DNA of 64,000 bases from Ectobacillus antri (lineage in GTDB: Bacteria; Bacillota; Bacilli; Bacillales; Bacillaceae_G): assembly GCF_003852715.1 (NCBI RefSeq), contig NZ_RIAV01000007.1:62001-126000 (forward strand). Reading direction: 5' to 3'. The stretch's first letter is position 1. Every line of letters begins with the position of its first letter. Both the position numbers and the translations under genes were made by a program. Below, in pieces: positions 55,553 to 64,000 of the stretch. The notes below the pieces were generated by a model that did not search any database, was not told the DNA's origin, and saw nothing but the letters and a program-made list of their open reading frames with translations.

Positions 55553-56803
55553 ATGAAAAAAGTTCTTGCGGGTATTGCCGTTGCTTCCGTAGCAGGTGGT
55601 ATTGCCTTAGATGCGGAAGCCGCTACAGGTACGGTAGAGGCCGATAGCCTGCGTGTTCGTACAGGTCCGAGCACAAGCCACGGCGTTATCGATCTTGTCA
55701 ACAGTGGGCAATCCCTGCAAATCACAGGAGAAACAGACGATTGGTATCAGGTTGATTACAATGGACAAACAGCTTATGTGAGCAAAGATTTCGTGGTGAA
55801 AACCACGCCGCAATATACAGTAAACGTATCTTCTTTACGTGTTCGTACAGGTCCAAGCACGAATCACAGCATCATCGGATCTCTGTCAAAGGGACAGGAA
55901 ATTGAGGTGTTGGGAGAAGCGCTGGATTGGTACAAAATTTCCTACAACGGGCAAACGGGTTATGTAAGTAAAGATTTTATTACAGCAAATGGACAAGCAT
56001 CCGAACCGCAAGTAAGTACACAAGGAAATGGGACATATATTGTGAATGTGGATGGATTACGCATTCGTAAAGGACCAGGAACGTACCATGCCGTCATTGG
56101 CGGTACTGTGAAAGGTCAGAAGTTAGAGGTAGTGGGTGCAGAAAACGGTTGGTATAAGATTAAAAGGGATGGTGCATTCGGCTATGTAAGTGCACAATAT
56201 GTAACAAAAGCCAAAACAACACCAACTATTACAACAGAAACCTACTATGTAAATGTGAATGCTTTGAATGTAAGAAGCGGTACAGGCACCAATTATAGCG
56301 TACTGGGCGTGTTGAAACAAGGTCAAAAGGTAGCGGCTTCAGGTGAACAAAACGGTTGGCTACAAATCAACTATAATGGGGGCGTTGCATTTATTACAAA
56401 AGAATTTGTCACTAAACAGGAGCCATCTGTCAGCGCACCTCCTACTGCTAATTCCTTGATTACTTATGCGCAATCTCTTACCGGTGTACCTTACCGTTGG
56501 GGCGGAACTACACCTGCCGGCTTTGATTGCAGCGGATTTATCTATCATGTTTATCAAAAGTTTAACTTCTCGATCGGACGTACAAGTACAACAGGCTACT
56601 GGGGCAGCTTGACCAAAACAACAAACCCACAGCCAGGTGACTTAATTTACTTCCAAAATACGTACAAGTCAGGCCCTTCTCATATGGGCATCTATCTTGG
56701 CAACGGCTCCTTCATTCATGCCAGTGATAACGGGGTTGCTGTGGCAAATGTAAGCACATCCTATTGGAAGCAGCACTTCCTTGGATATACAAAGCCATAT
56801 TAA
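55553..56803 (+). CDS. Cell-wall hydrolase: four SH3b repeats + NlpC/P60
   Basis: Secreted endopeptidase of about 416 residues. Signal peptide ([20 protein letters not shown]), four bacterial SH3 wall-binding repeats each marked by a LRVRTGPST-like strand ([52 protein letters not shown]), and a C-terminal NlpC/P60 domain with Cys in GFDCSGFIY, His in [11 protein letters not shown] and IHASD. The architecture is like B. cereus-group EntFM/CwpFM and B. subtilis LytE-class endopeptidases (with SH3 instead of LysM). ATG at 55553; an in-frame ATG at 55544 is also possible. Confidence 0.93.
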   Translation: MKKVLAGIAVASVAGGIALDAEAATGTVEADSLRVRTGPSTSHGVIDLVNSGQSLQITGETDDWYQVDYNGQTAYVSKDFVVKTTPQYTVNVSSLRVRTGPSTNHSIIGSLSKGQEIEVLGEALDWYKISYNGQTGYVSKDFITANGQASEPQVSTQGNGTYIVNVDGLRIRKGPGTYHAVIGGTVKGQKLEVVGAENGWYKIKRDGAFGYVSAQYVTKAKTTPTITTETYYVNVNALNVRSGTGTNYSVLGVLKQGQKVAASGEQNGWLQINYNGGVAFITKEFVTKQEPSVSAPPTANSLITYAQSLTGVPYRWGGTTPAGFDCSGFIYHVYQKFNFSIGRTSTTGYWGSLTKTTNPQPGDLIYFQNTYKSGPSHMGIYLGNGSFIHASDNGVAVANVSTSYWKQHFLGYTKPY

Positions 56804-56875
56804 ACAAACGTTTGATTGCATAATTCCCTTCCTTATTTGCACATGCTAATAGCATTGAAAGGAGGGAATCAAACG

Positions 56876-57016
56876 ATGAGAAAAAAGAAATTCGTATTCG
56901 GACTGTTGTCAGTCATCCTATCTATGGGATTACTCGTCGGCTGTAACGGTGTCGATGAAGACGAACCCGACCCAAGTGAAGAACCATCAGAACAAATGGA
57001 AGATGACAGTCAGTAA
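56876..57016 (+). CDS. Small acidic lipoprotein, 46 residues
   Basis: ATG at 56876 with a perfect AAAGGAGGG site. The product begins MRKKKFVFGLLSVILSMGLL, has a lipobox LLVGC, and the mature part is only 24 residues of mostly Asp/Glu/Pro/Ser (VDEDEPDPSEEPSEQMEDDS). Probably a membrane-anchored acidic tail on the outer surface; no function known. Confidence 0.75.
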   Translation: MRKKKFVFGLLSVILSMGLLVGCNGVDEDEPDPSEEPSEQMEDDSQ

Positions 57017-57017
57017 A

Positions 57018-57120
57018 GAAAACTCGTCTAGCTCCAAAGGGCAGAGGTTCCCAGTACATACAGGCGCTTTTTTGCCTTAATGTGCTGAGGTTCTCTGAGC
57101 GGAGGAGCTAGACGCTGGAA
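57018..57120. repeat. Dispersed long-hairpin repeat, copy 2
   Basis: Closed by CGTCTAGCTCC (57025-57035) / GGAGCTAGACG (57104-57114), with inner AGTACAT/ATGTGCT and a GGC-GCTTTTTT-GCC tip, and two GAGGTTC(C/T)C boxes. Shares the tip and the GAGGTTCTC boxes with the copy at 7309. Confidence 0.7.
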
Positions 57121-57190
57121 CTGGATACTAAAAAAGTGAAGTTGACTTGCTTAGGAGCAAAAACAGAGGTTATGAGGCAGCTAACATAAC

Positions 57191-57234
57191 AATAGAAAAG
57201 CGGAAAATACTTTTGTACTTTCCGCTTTTCTATT
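57191..57234. terminator. Bidirectional hairpin carrying the AAAAGCGGAA motif
   Basis: AATAGAAAAGCGGAAA (57191-57206) / TTTCCGCTTTTCTATT, near-perfect. It may terminate transcription in both directions, but also contains the head motif of the dispersed repeats. Confidence 0.6.
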
Positions 57235-57247
57235 AATCTATGCTGAC

Positions 57248-57285
57248 AAGAAAAAGCAGAGATTCCCCAATCTCTGCTTTTTCTT
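57248..57285. terminator. Bidirectional terminator
   Basis: AAGAAAAAGCAGAGATT-CCCC-AATCTCTGCTTTTTCTT, a perfect 17-bp stem downstream of the small basic protein gene on the minus strand. Confidence 0.9.
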
Positions 57286-57344
57286 ACTCTATAAAAGATA
57301 TACCCCTTATATTTGATCGGCTCCCCAACCTCTCAAATAAGTAC

Positions 57345-57476
57345 TTACGCGTTCGACACAAAAGACCGTTTCCGTTCAGCTTCACTACTCTTCGTGTCCT
57401 TTGTAGCGGCTATTCGATTCGTCGTTGCCTGGCGCTTCAAGCTGATTTGCTTTAATTTGCGTTCGTATTTCTTCAT
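57345..57476 (-). CDS. Small basic protein, 43 residues
   Basis: ATG at 57476 with AAGGGGG 7 bp upstream; terminator follows 60 bp after the stop. The product begins MKKYERKLKQISLKRQATTN and is strongly Lys/Arg-rich with no hydrophobic segment and no Cys. Could bind nucleic acid or be a spore-type small protein; not recognised. Confidence 0.55.
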   Translation of the reverse strand: MKKYERKLKQISLKRQATTNRIAATKDTKSSEAERKRSFVSNA

Positions 57477-58107
57477 ACTTTTTCCCCCTTGGACATGTGA
57501 ACACATCCAAACTATTAACGTAAATCAAAATTTCAACTTATGATGTAACCGCTTCCATAAATAACTATACTGCATCCTCTTTCGTTTTTCAATACTTGTT
57601 TTATAAAAGAATAAAAGTCTTATAACTCAAATAATACGACAATTTTTAGGAAATTGTAGATTGAAAGGTTCTTTCATATATATAAATACAATTAGAAAAA
57701 CCGACATTCTCTTTTGGGATGGGAAAAAGAACGGGCAATGTATGGTTGTGTCAAGTAAGAACATACACACGTATCGAGGCGTTCTGGAGCTGTGACTTTC
57801 GTGCTGTTTATATGTCGAAAAAAACATATAGACTTATATAGAAACAATAATCTTTTTAGTTGTACGCATTTCGTTACATCACACTTCAATCCGGTTAATA
57901 CATAGGCCGGACAGTATGTAACATTCATTACAGTAAATTTTTCCTGAATCCCTCATTAACCTGTATGATATAACACTTTTTCAAAAATTATTTATTGTTA
58001 CATACGTTAACAGGTGATTACAGTTTGGTTGAGATTGCATGTTGTATACAAGTTTTATCTCATCAGTTGCTATAATGCGAGTAGTTTGAGAAGACGGAGG
58101 GAAACGA
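57477..58107 (+). promoter_or_regulatory. Intergenic region with promoter of the SH3-3D gene
   Basis: An extended -10 TGCTATAAT (58068-58076) lies about 30 bp before the start codon at 58108, with AGACGGAGGG as ribosome site. The remaining 580 bp is AT-rich and shows no gene or RNA that I can support. Confidence 0.5.
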
Positions 58108-58845
58108 ATGAAACGAATACTAAGTATAACAACAGCAGCAATCTTTGGTTTAGGATTCTTTACAGCGGCCGCTGAGGCGGCTACAGTTGTGAATACAAGT
58201 GCGCTAAACGTTCGGCAGGCTCCGAGCATAAGTTCTTCTATTTTAGGAAAAGTAACAACTGGACAACCTTTGCAGGTAATCGGGAAAGAACACGACTGGC
58301 TACGCATTCTACATAACGGACAAACAGCCTATGTAAGTGCACAATATACAAAACAAGATACACAGTATGTCAATGCTTCTGTACTGAACGTACGTACTGG
58401 TCCTGGTACCAATCATAGCATTATGGGCAAATTGATTCATGGACAAGCTGTCCAAGTTCTGTCTGATGCCGGAAACGGCTGGGCACTGATTGACTTTGAC
58501 GGAGGTGCAGCTTATGTTAGTCGACAGTTCTTGGATACCGGAGCGGTCAAGGCCGCACAAGAAATACAAGTAGAAGCAACGGCTTATACACCGTATGATG
58601 ATGGAATGAGCGGCATTACGGCCATGGGAATAGATGTACGCAAAAATTCAAATATAAAGCTTATTGCTGTTGATCCGAGAGTAATCCCACTTGGCACAAA
58701 AGTGTGGGTAGAAGGCTATGGTGAAGCACTTGCAGGCGATACAGGTGGGGCTATTAAAGGGAATCGAATTGATGTGCTCATGCCTACAAAAGAACAAGCC
58801 TTTCAATGGGGACGCAAGCAAGTGAAAATTCGAATAGCGGATTAA
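58108..58845 (+). CDS. Secreted SH3b-3D domain protein (YocH-like wall hydrolase)
   Basis: A 245-residue secreted protein: signal peptide (MKRILSITTAAIFGLGFFTA), two SH3b repeats (VNTSALNVRQAPS, VNASVLNVRTGPG) and a C-terminal 3D domain with its three Asp residues (VEATAYTPYDDG, AVDPRVIPLGTKVWVEGYGE, LAGDTGGAIKGNRIDV). 3D domains share the MltA/lytic-transglycosylase fold, and YocH-type proteins act on peptidoglycan in stationary phase. With the gene at 55553 it forms an SH3 wall-hydrolase pair in one region. Confidence 0.92.
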   Translation: MKRILSITTAAIFGLGFFTAAAEAATVVNTSALNVRQAPSISSSILGKVTTGQPLQVIGKEHDWLRILHNGQTAYVSAQYTKQDTQYVNASVLNVRTGPGTNHSIMGKLIHGQAVQVLSDAGNGWALIDFDGGAAYVSRQFLDTGAVKAAQEIQVEATAYTPYDDGMSGITAMGIDVRKNSNIKLIAVDPRVIPLGTKVWVEGYGEALAGDTGGAIKGNRIDVLMPTKEQAFQWGRKQVKIRIAD

Positions 58846-58848
58846 ACA

Positions 58849-58879
58849 AAGAGCACCTTGCGATATGCAAGGTGCTTTC
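58849..58879 (+). terminator. Hairpin after the SH3-3D gene
   Basis: GCACCTTGC / GCAAGGTGC stem followed by TTTC; weak T-run. Confidence 0.65.
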
Positions 58880-58921
58880 ACGGTTTCTATAACGTATACT
58901 TGTGTAGAAGGAGGAGTATAT

Positions 58922-59161
58922 ATGAATGTAAATGCAACACCGGATTGGATTGGATTACCGCGAAAGCAGGACAATACTTTATTTGTGGACTTTACTTTAA
59001 CAGATGATGATGCGCGCTATAAACTGATTGTGGAAGACGATGTCCCCCGCATTTTACAGTATAAACCTATACCTGGCCGACCAAAACCGCTGCTCACACC
59101 AGCATCGTACGTTCAAGAAGAGGCAGAAGCGCTCATCCGATTTATCCTTTCTAATATGTAA
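58922..59161 (+). CDS. Hypothetical protein, 79 residues
   Basis: ATG at 58922 with AAGGAGGAG 5 bp upstream. Begins MNVNATPDWIGLPRKQDNTL, soluble, acidic, with a KLIVEDDVPRILQYKPIPGR segment. No family recognised. The frame is open back to 58865, but that would overlap the preceding hairpin. It has its own terminator. Confidence 0.7.
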   Translation: MNVNATPDWIGLPRKQDNTLFVDFTLTDDDARYKLIVEDDVPRILQYKPIPGRPKPLLTPASYVQEEAEALIRFILSNM

Positions 59162-59191
59162 ACCGACGGGCCTCGCACTTGTCGGTTTTTT
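59160..59191 (+). terminator. Terminator after the 79-residue gene
   Basis: AAACCGAC / GTCGGTTT stem followed by TTTT, overlapping the stop codon. Confidence 0.82.
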
Positions 59192-59220
59192 CTATGCTTA
59201 CCATAACACGCCTCTTTAAA

Positions 59221-59347
59221 AAGGCTATGTTAAAGCCCGATCTTGAACATTTGCACTTATTGATTGGAGGCTCCTGCGGGAAAAGCAAGTCAAAGGGAGA
59301 ACCGAACCCCCGTAACGGAAATCAACAACGAACTTTAACAGGGCCTT
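59221..59347 (+). repeat. Miniature inverted-repeat element, copy A
   Basis: 127 bp with inverted ends AAGGC..TGTTAAAG and CTTTAACA..GCCTT. Interior contains TTGATTGGAGGCTCCTGCGG and CGTAACGGAAATCAACAACG. A partial copy is at 2581-2634 (minus strand) and a 52-bp deleted copy at 40629-40680. No coding capacity. Confidence 0.65.
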
Positions 59348-59427
59348 AAAAAAAGTAGCTCTCAATCGCTACTTTGCTGTAAATTCGGCTATAATGGTAG
59401 ATAGGAATTTTTTATGGAGGTAGCAAT

Positions 59428-61041
59428 ATGCTGCAGCACTCAATTGGAAAAGAAGAAATTTTAGAAGCGGCTGATCGTATAATTTCGACGCTAAGTCCAA
59501 GTGTCGAGGAAGACCGCCTGAACATGGCGACTGGTCTACGTTTGTATCGAGAAGGACGTGTATATAACGTAAACCTGTACGACGATGTTCTCGAAGGAAC
59601 GGTAGAAGATGAAGAAGCATGCACGGTCCAGCTCCCCTTGCATCACATCGATGAAAGCTATTGCGACTGTTTTCAAGTCGGCGGCTATTGTCAGCACATG
59701 ATTGCACTTTTATTTTATGCAGGTGCTAGCTTCGGCCTTGTTGGAGAAATTATGAAGCGGTTTAAACATAAAGATAAACCAGTAGATATTATTCCGCAGC
59801 TTAAAACAGCCAAGCAATTGCTGCAAACAGCAGTGTACGAAGAAAATGACTATAATAGCTGGCTTCAATTTTTTGAGCGAGAAGCTGAAGCCTTTACGAA
59901 GGAGCAAGCTAAATATCCATTTCGCCAATCGTATCTACTTGTTAATATTTTTGAGGACTTTTATAAAAAGTTGGCTCGTAAAGCACCTCGTGTAAATGTG
60001 CTTCGCGATCTATTTACTCTAAATGCAGCCTTATTTGGCTTTCAGCAGTTGTTGCTTGCTGCTGTAAAATTTGAAGCGGAAAAGGTATATTCCTACTACA
60101 ATCCACTTGTTGTCGCCTCACGCTTTGTTGATGAAATTGATCTATTAATTGACAAGCTGATGGCAGGACCAATCCCAATGAACTACGATCACATGATTTC
60201 GGGAACAGGACAATTGATTCATGACGTATTCTTTACCCATCGCATTATGCTACCAGAGCGTTACTTTTTATACCGCCGATTATGGAGCGATTTATTAAAA
60301 CAAAACATCAGAGAAGAAGAAGAGCGCATTGCCCTTCTGTCGCCATCTAACCTGCAGCCTTTGGCTTTAGCGCACATCGCCTTCATTCATAAACAGGATG
60401 AGACCGCTATAGACCTGTTACAAGCATTTCCCTATCAATTTGTGGACTTGTATATCTATTGGATTGATGAGCTGTGTGCCGAAAATAAATTGGAACGTGC
60501 AAAAACATGGTTGACCTTCTGTTACATAAAGGTAAAGCTCTGCTTAGCAGATCATGATTATCCTTCTAAGCGGGAGCTCGCCCGTCTCTATTTAAACGCT
60601 TATATGCGTTTTGCTGATTTCATTGATGATACAGCCGGTGCAGAGGTGATCTTACAAGAACTTTTACCGTACAGCTTCTTTGAATATAGCGAGCACTTAC
60701 TCAATCAAAAACAATATCGTGTATGGACAGATCTACAGCTCATGATGGGTTATGATTTTATAGATGGCTTACAGCATATTGTACGCGAAGTGGAAAAGGA
60801 AGACCGAGAGGCGGTATTGCCTTTATATCACCGTGCTGTCATGCAATGCATCGAAATGAAAAATCGTCCCGCTTACCGACAAGCTGTTCGATATTTAAAA
60901 AAACTGCGCACGCATTATAAGAAGTTGAAGCGCACCGAAGACTGGGAGCGCTTCATCATGACCATCACAGCTTCATTTTCACGTCTGCGTGCCTTACAAG
61001 AAGAACTGCGGAAAGGAAAGCTAATTGATGATAAAAACTGA
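59428..61041 (+). CDS. SWIM zinc-finger protein (YwqB-like)
   Basis: A 537-residue protein with a SWIM zinc finger, CDCFQVGGYCQHM (about 79-91), the CxC-x-CxH form used in DNA/protein binding. The rest is helical with TPR-like character (LALAHIAFIHKQDETAIDLL). It overlaps the downstream SNF2-type helicase gene by 14 bp, as ywqB-ywqA in B. subtilis, suggesting a shared complex in DNA or RNA metabolism. A TATAAT at 59390-59395 is the candidate promoter -10. Confidence 0.88.
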   Translation: MLQHSIGKEEILEAADRIISTLSPSVEEDRLNMATGLRLYREGRVYNVNLYDDVLEGTVEDEEACTVQLPLHHIDESYCDCFQVGGYCQHMIALLFYAGASFGLVGEIMKRFKHKDKPVDIIPQLKTAKQLLQTAVYEENDYNSWLQFFEREAEAFTKEQAKYPFRQSYLLVNIFEDFYKKLARKAPRVNVLRDLFTLNAALFGFQQLLLAAVKFEAEKVYSYYNPLVVASRFVDEIDLLIDKLMAGPIPMNYDHMISGTGQLIHDVFFTHRIMLPERYFLYRRLWSDLLKQNIREEEERIALLSPSNLQPLALAHIAFIHKQDETAIDLLQAFPYQFVDLYIYWIDELCAENKLERAKTWLTFCYIKVKLCLADHDYPSKRELARLYLNAYMRFADFIDDTAGAEVILQELLPYSFFEYSEHLLNQKQYRVWTDLQLMMGYDFIDGLQHIVREVEKEDREAVLPLYHRAVMQCIEMKNRPAYRQAVRYLKKLRTHYKKLKRTEDWERFIMTITASFSRLRALQEELRKGKLIDDKN

Positions 61042-63745
61042 AATTCCACTACATTTACAACAGCTTGATAACGGTTGGTTTTTATGGAGTGAAGCAGAAG
61101 ACACATGGGCGGATTTTGCCTTCGCTTGGCATACGACCTCCTTTTACGGTACACTGCGTAAACCGTATGTACATGAAGGTAACAGCGGCTTTCTTCTAAC
61201 GGCACCAGAGGCATTGGAAATAGCGACTCTTCCCTTTAATTCATTCGCTCATTTTCGTTGTCACGATTTACTTCGCTACCGCAATGATGCTCTGCGGGCA
61301 TGGGCTTATTATCAAGAGGGAAACTTCCTTCCAGACTTTTCTGCATGGGCCGATCGTATTTATTGGAAACCGCTAGAAGACGAGCTGCCTGAGGACATCG
61401 GCTCCTTGTTCTCTGCGGCTATCACATATGCATTACAAACAAATGTACCGCGAAACGAACAATGGGAAAATGCACTGCGCCTCTTAGAACATCGCACCTT
61501 CTCTGTAAAGCAATTAGAAGCTGCGAGCAACGAGGAAGATTGGCTCCGAAAAATAGGCTTTTTAGAAGATGATACACCGTTTACCATTGGACTGCGTTTA
61601 TTAGAGCCGCAGGAAGACTATGAAACTTGGAAGCTCGAAACGATTTTAATGACAAAGCGCGGCGCTGCTAAAACGTATGTGTATACAGATTCTGCTTCCT
61701 TGCCAAAACGTTGGAAATCTTATGAAGAGCGAATTCTGCAAACCTATCAGGGCTGGGAAAAGCTTGTTCCTTGGCTTGTAGAGGATGGTGTATTGCGGCA
61801 TGAACTGTATGAAGGAGAAGCATGGCGATTCCTGACCGAGGCAAGCAATGAGCTTTTGGCAGCTGGTGTGGATATTTTGCTTCCATCCTGGTGGCAACAG
61901 CTCAAACAAACAAAGCTATCGCTGCGCGCAAAAGTAAAAGGAAATGTCCAAGGAGAATCTTTCTTTGGCATGCATACCCTCATTAACTTTGATTGGAAAA
62001 TTTCGACCGGTGCAGCTGAGCTTTCCGAAGCGGAATTTTTGGCACTTGTTGAACAAAATCGCCGTCTCATCAATATCAATGGTGAATGGATTAAACTGGA
62101 TCCTGCCTTCATTGAACATGTAAAAAAACTAATGGAAAAAGCCGATCAACAAGGTATGGAGATGAAGGATTTGCTGCAACAGGAATTGCTTCGTAAAGAG
62201 CCTGAAGACATACCGGAGGATAACCCATTTGCAGAAATCACGATTGAACTGGACGACTATTATGAAAGCTTGCTCGGCAGACTCCTTGAAATTGGCAACG
62301 TACCAAAAAAGCAAATGCCGGACAACCTGCAAGCAACGCTTCGTCCTTATCAACAAACAGGCATTGAATGGCTTCTATACCACCGCGAGCTCGGCTTTGG
62401 TGCATTATTAGCCGATGATATGGGACTGGGAAAAACATTGTCAACAATTTCCTACCTGTTATACGCCAAGGAAAACCGCATGACAAATGGGCCTGCACTT
62501 GTGATAGCGCCCACTTCAGTTCTTGGGAACTGGCAAAAAGAGCTCGAGCGCTTTGCGCCGAGTCTGCGCGTTGGCTTACATTACGGTAGCACTCGTGCCA
62601 AAGGAGAAGCATTCTTGCCTTCTCTAACTGATAAAGACGTGATACTCACATCGTATACACTTGCCAATTTAGATGAAGCAGAGCTTTCTTCTTACACATG
62701 GAGCAGTATAATTTTAGATGAAGCCCAAAACATTAAAAATGCTCACACCAAGCAGTCCCGCGCCGTACGTCATTTGACTGCGCATCATAAAGTGGCATTA
62801 ACAGGCACACCTATGGAAAATCGCTTATCCGAGCTATGGGCCATCTTTGACTTTTTAAATCCAGGTTATCTTGGCAGCTTAACACAATTTCACCGTCGGT
62901 TCGTTACGGCGATTGAAAAAGATCGTGATGAGCAAAAAATCCAGAGCTTACAGCGCTTAATTGCACCTTTTTTACTGCGCCGCACCAAACAGGACCCGGA
63001 CGTTGCTTTAAATCTGCCTGATAAGCAGGAGCAAAAGGAATATTGCGCACTGACCGTCGAGCAGGCATCGCTTTACGAACAAATGGTTCGCGATACCTTG
63101 TCCAACGTCCAAACACTTTCCGGTATAGAGCGACGCGGTTTTATTTTGCTTATGCTCAATAAACTCAAGCAAATTTGTAACCATCCAGCTCTTTACCTGA
63201 AGGAAGAAGCACCGCAAAACATCATTGAGCGCTCCATGAAAATGGAAAAGCTACAGGAGCTTGTGGAAAACATCCGTGAACGTGATGAAAGCTGCATCAT
63301 TTTTACTCAGTACATCCGCATGGGTGATATGCTAAAAACCGTTCTGGAGCAACAAACGGGCGAACCGGTGCTGTTTCTGAATGGTAGCGTAAAAAAAGCA
63401 GAGCGCGATCACATGATTGATGAATTCCAAAACGGCCGCTACAAAATCTTCATTTTATCTCTCAAGGCTGGTGGTACCGGCTTGAATTTAACCGCAGCCA
63501 ACCATGTTATCCACTACGACCGCTGGTGGAATCCAGCTGTGGAAAACCAAGCAACTGACCGCGCTTATCGCATCGGTCAAAAACGCTTTGTGCACGTCCA
63601 CAAACTTATCACCACCGGCACCCTTGAAGAAAAAATAGATGATATGCTCGAACGCAAACAATCACTCAACAACACCATTATCACAAGCGACAGCTGGATC
63701 ACAGAACTCACAACCGAAGAGCTACAAGAACTACTACACGGATAA
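61028..63745 (+). CDS. SNF2-family DEAD/DEAH helicase (YwqA-like)
   Basis: Swi2/Snf2-type dsDNA translocase of 905 residues. An N-terminal domain of about 400 residues is followed by the ATPase: motif I DDMGLGKTLSTISYLL, Ia VIAPTSVLGNWQKELE, II LDEAQNIKNAHT, III ALTGTPMENRLSELW, V LKAGGTGLNLTAANHV and VI ATDRAYRIGQKRFVHVHKLI. The ATG at 61028 lies one codon after an in-frame TTG. Bacterial members are linked to RNA polymerase recycling or DNA repair; its exact role is unknown. Confidence 0.93.
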   Translation: MIKTEIPLHLQQLDNGWFLWSEAEDTWADFAFAWHTTSFYGTLRKPYVHEGNSGFLLTAPEALEIATLPFNSFAHFRCHDLLRYRNDALRAWAYYQEGNFLPDFSAWADRIYWKPLEDELPEDIGSLFSAAITYALQTNVPRNEQWENALRLLEHRTFSVKQLEAASNEEDWLRKIGFLEDDTPFTIGLRLLEPQEDYETWKLETILMTKRGAAKTYVYTDSASLPKRWKSYEERILQTYQGWEKLVPWLVEDGVLRHELYEGEAWRFLTEASNELLAAGVDILLPSWWQQLKQTKLSLRAKVKGNVQGESFFGMHTLINFDWKISTGAAELSEAEFLALVEQNRRLININGEWIKLDPAFIEHVKKLMEKADQQGMEMKDLLQQELLRKEPEDIPEDNPFAEITIELDDYYESLLGRLLEIGNVPKKQMPDNLQATLRPYQQTGIEWLLYHRELGFGALLADDMGLGKTLSTISYLLYAKENRMTNGPALVIAPTSVLGNWQKELERFAPSLRVGLHYGSTRAKGEAFLPSLTDKDVILTSYTLANLDEAELSSYTWSSIILDEAQNIKNAHTKQSRAVRHLTAHHKVALTGTPMENRLSELWAIFDFLNPGYLGSLTQFHRRFVTAIEKDRDEQKIQSLQRLIAPFLLRRTKQDPDVALNLPDKQEQKEYCALTVEQASLYEQMVRDTLSNVQTLSGIERRGFILLMLNKLKQICNHPALYLKEEAPQNIIERSMKMEKLQELVENIRERDESCIIFTQYIRMGDMLKTVLEQQTGEPVLFLNGSVKKAERDHMIDEFQNGRYKIFILSLKAGGTGLNLTAANHVIHYDRWWNPAVENQATDRAYRIGQKRFVHVHKLITTGTLEEKIDDMLERKQSLNNTIITSDSWITELTTEELQELLHG

Positions 63746-63748
63746 AAC

Positions 63749-63777
63749 AAAAAGGAAGAGCAACCCTCTTCCTTTTT
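63749..63777 (+). terminator. Terminator of SWIM/SNF2 operon
   Basis: AAAAAGGAAGAG-CAACC-CTCTTCCTTTTT. Confidence 0.9.
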
Positions 63778-63828
63778 CATTTGATTTGTCCTGTCTTACA
63801 GGCTAATTTCTCACAAAATTGCCGCCTT

Positions 63829-64000
63829 TATCGGCCGAACTCCTCTTCTATCGGCCGATTTTCCTCTTCTATCGGCCGAATTCACTCTTCTATCGGCCAA
63901 ACTCCTCTTCTATCGGCCAAACTCACTCTTCTATCGGCCAAACTTCCTCTTCTATCGGCCAAACTTCCTCTTCTATCGGCCAAACTCACTCTTCTATCGG
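63829..64000. repeat. Second TCGGCC array, continuing past the window
   Basis: Eight complete cores and a ninth cut by the edge, period 20-22 bp, with the same CTCCTCTTC/CACTCTTC linkers as the 21.7-kb array. The first three cores are the palindrome TCGGCCGA; the others read TCGGCCAA. Confidence 0.92.

Overview
The window is chromosomal core DNA of a low-to-mid GC Gram-positive spore-former of the family Bacillaceae. Evidence: strong AGGAGG-type Shine-Dalgarno sites, many TTG/GTG starts, CtsR, LexA, CggR and sigma-H type sites, and a gene order found in Bacillus (cggR, sigL, clpP, crh-whiA-glmR-rapZ-yvcI, trxB, yvoF-ppaX-yvoD-lgt-hprK, uvrBA, minJ, ctpB, ftsEX, cccB, prfB-secA, hpf, csp, comFA-comFC). 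No flagellar genes lie between comF and hpf, and grx lies beside sigL, which looks more like the B. cereus side of the genus than B. subtilis; the species is not determined.

Layout. 1-3600: sugar-phosphate repressor cggR (cut by the window edge) with its operator, glutaredoxin, sigL, tRNA-Arg and CtsR-controlled clpP. 3600-9000: crh/whiA/glmR/rapZ/nudix operon and trxB, whose leader carries an IS200/IS605 relic. 9000-15300: TPR protein, the hprK-lgt-yvoD-ppaX-yvoF operon, and two small membrane proteins. 15300-26000: SOS-controlled uvrBA, minJ, ctpB, ftsEX and cytochrome c-551. 26000-38600: YitT protein, prfB (programmed frameshift), secA, hpf, cardiolipin synthase, cold-shock protein, competence comFA/comFC, a CwlO-like endopeptidase, a HxlR regulator and DegV. 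38900-44500: wall-polymer block (YvyE, LCP ligase, two TagO-type transferases, UDP-glucose dehydrogenase). 44500-64000: accessory-like region with a cytochrome bd/bb'-type oxidase, small lipoproteins, lipoteichoic acid synthase, D-amino acid transaminase, a secreted nucleosidase next to a dead paralogue, SH3/NlpC-P60 and SH3/3D wall hydrolases, and a SWIM protein overlapping a SNF2-type helicase.

Functional themes are carbon-catabolite control (CggR, Crh, HprK, PpaX, GlmR), envelope growth and division (MinJ, FtsEX with a CwlO-like hydrolase, CtpB, TagO, LCP, LtaS, Lgt), and stress/DNA repair (ClpP, UvrAB, TrxB, Hpf).

The least explained content is non-coding: two long arrays (and one degenerate array) of a TCGGCCGA-type core repeated every 20-22 bp; a hairpin-flanked transposon relic placed between the Shine-Dalgarno site and start codon of trxB; a three-copy miniature inverted-repeat family; and a second family of long hairpins with a GGCG-T-GCC tip.
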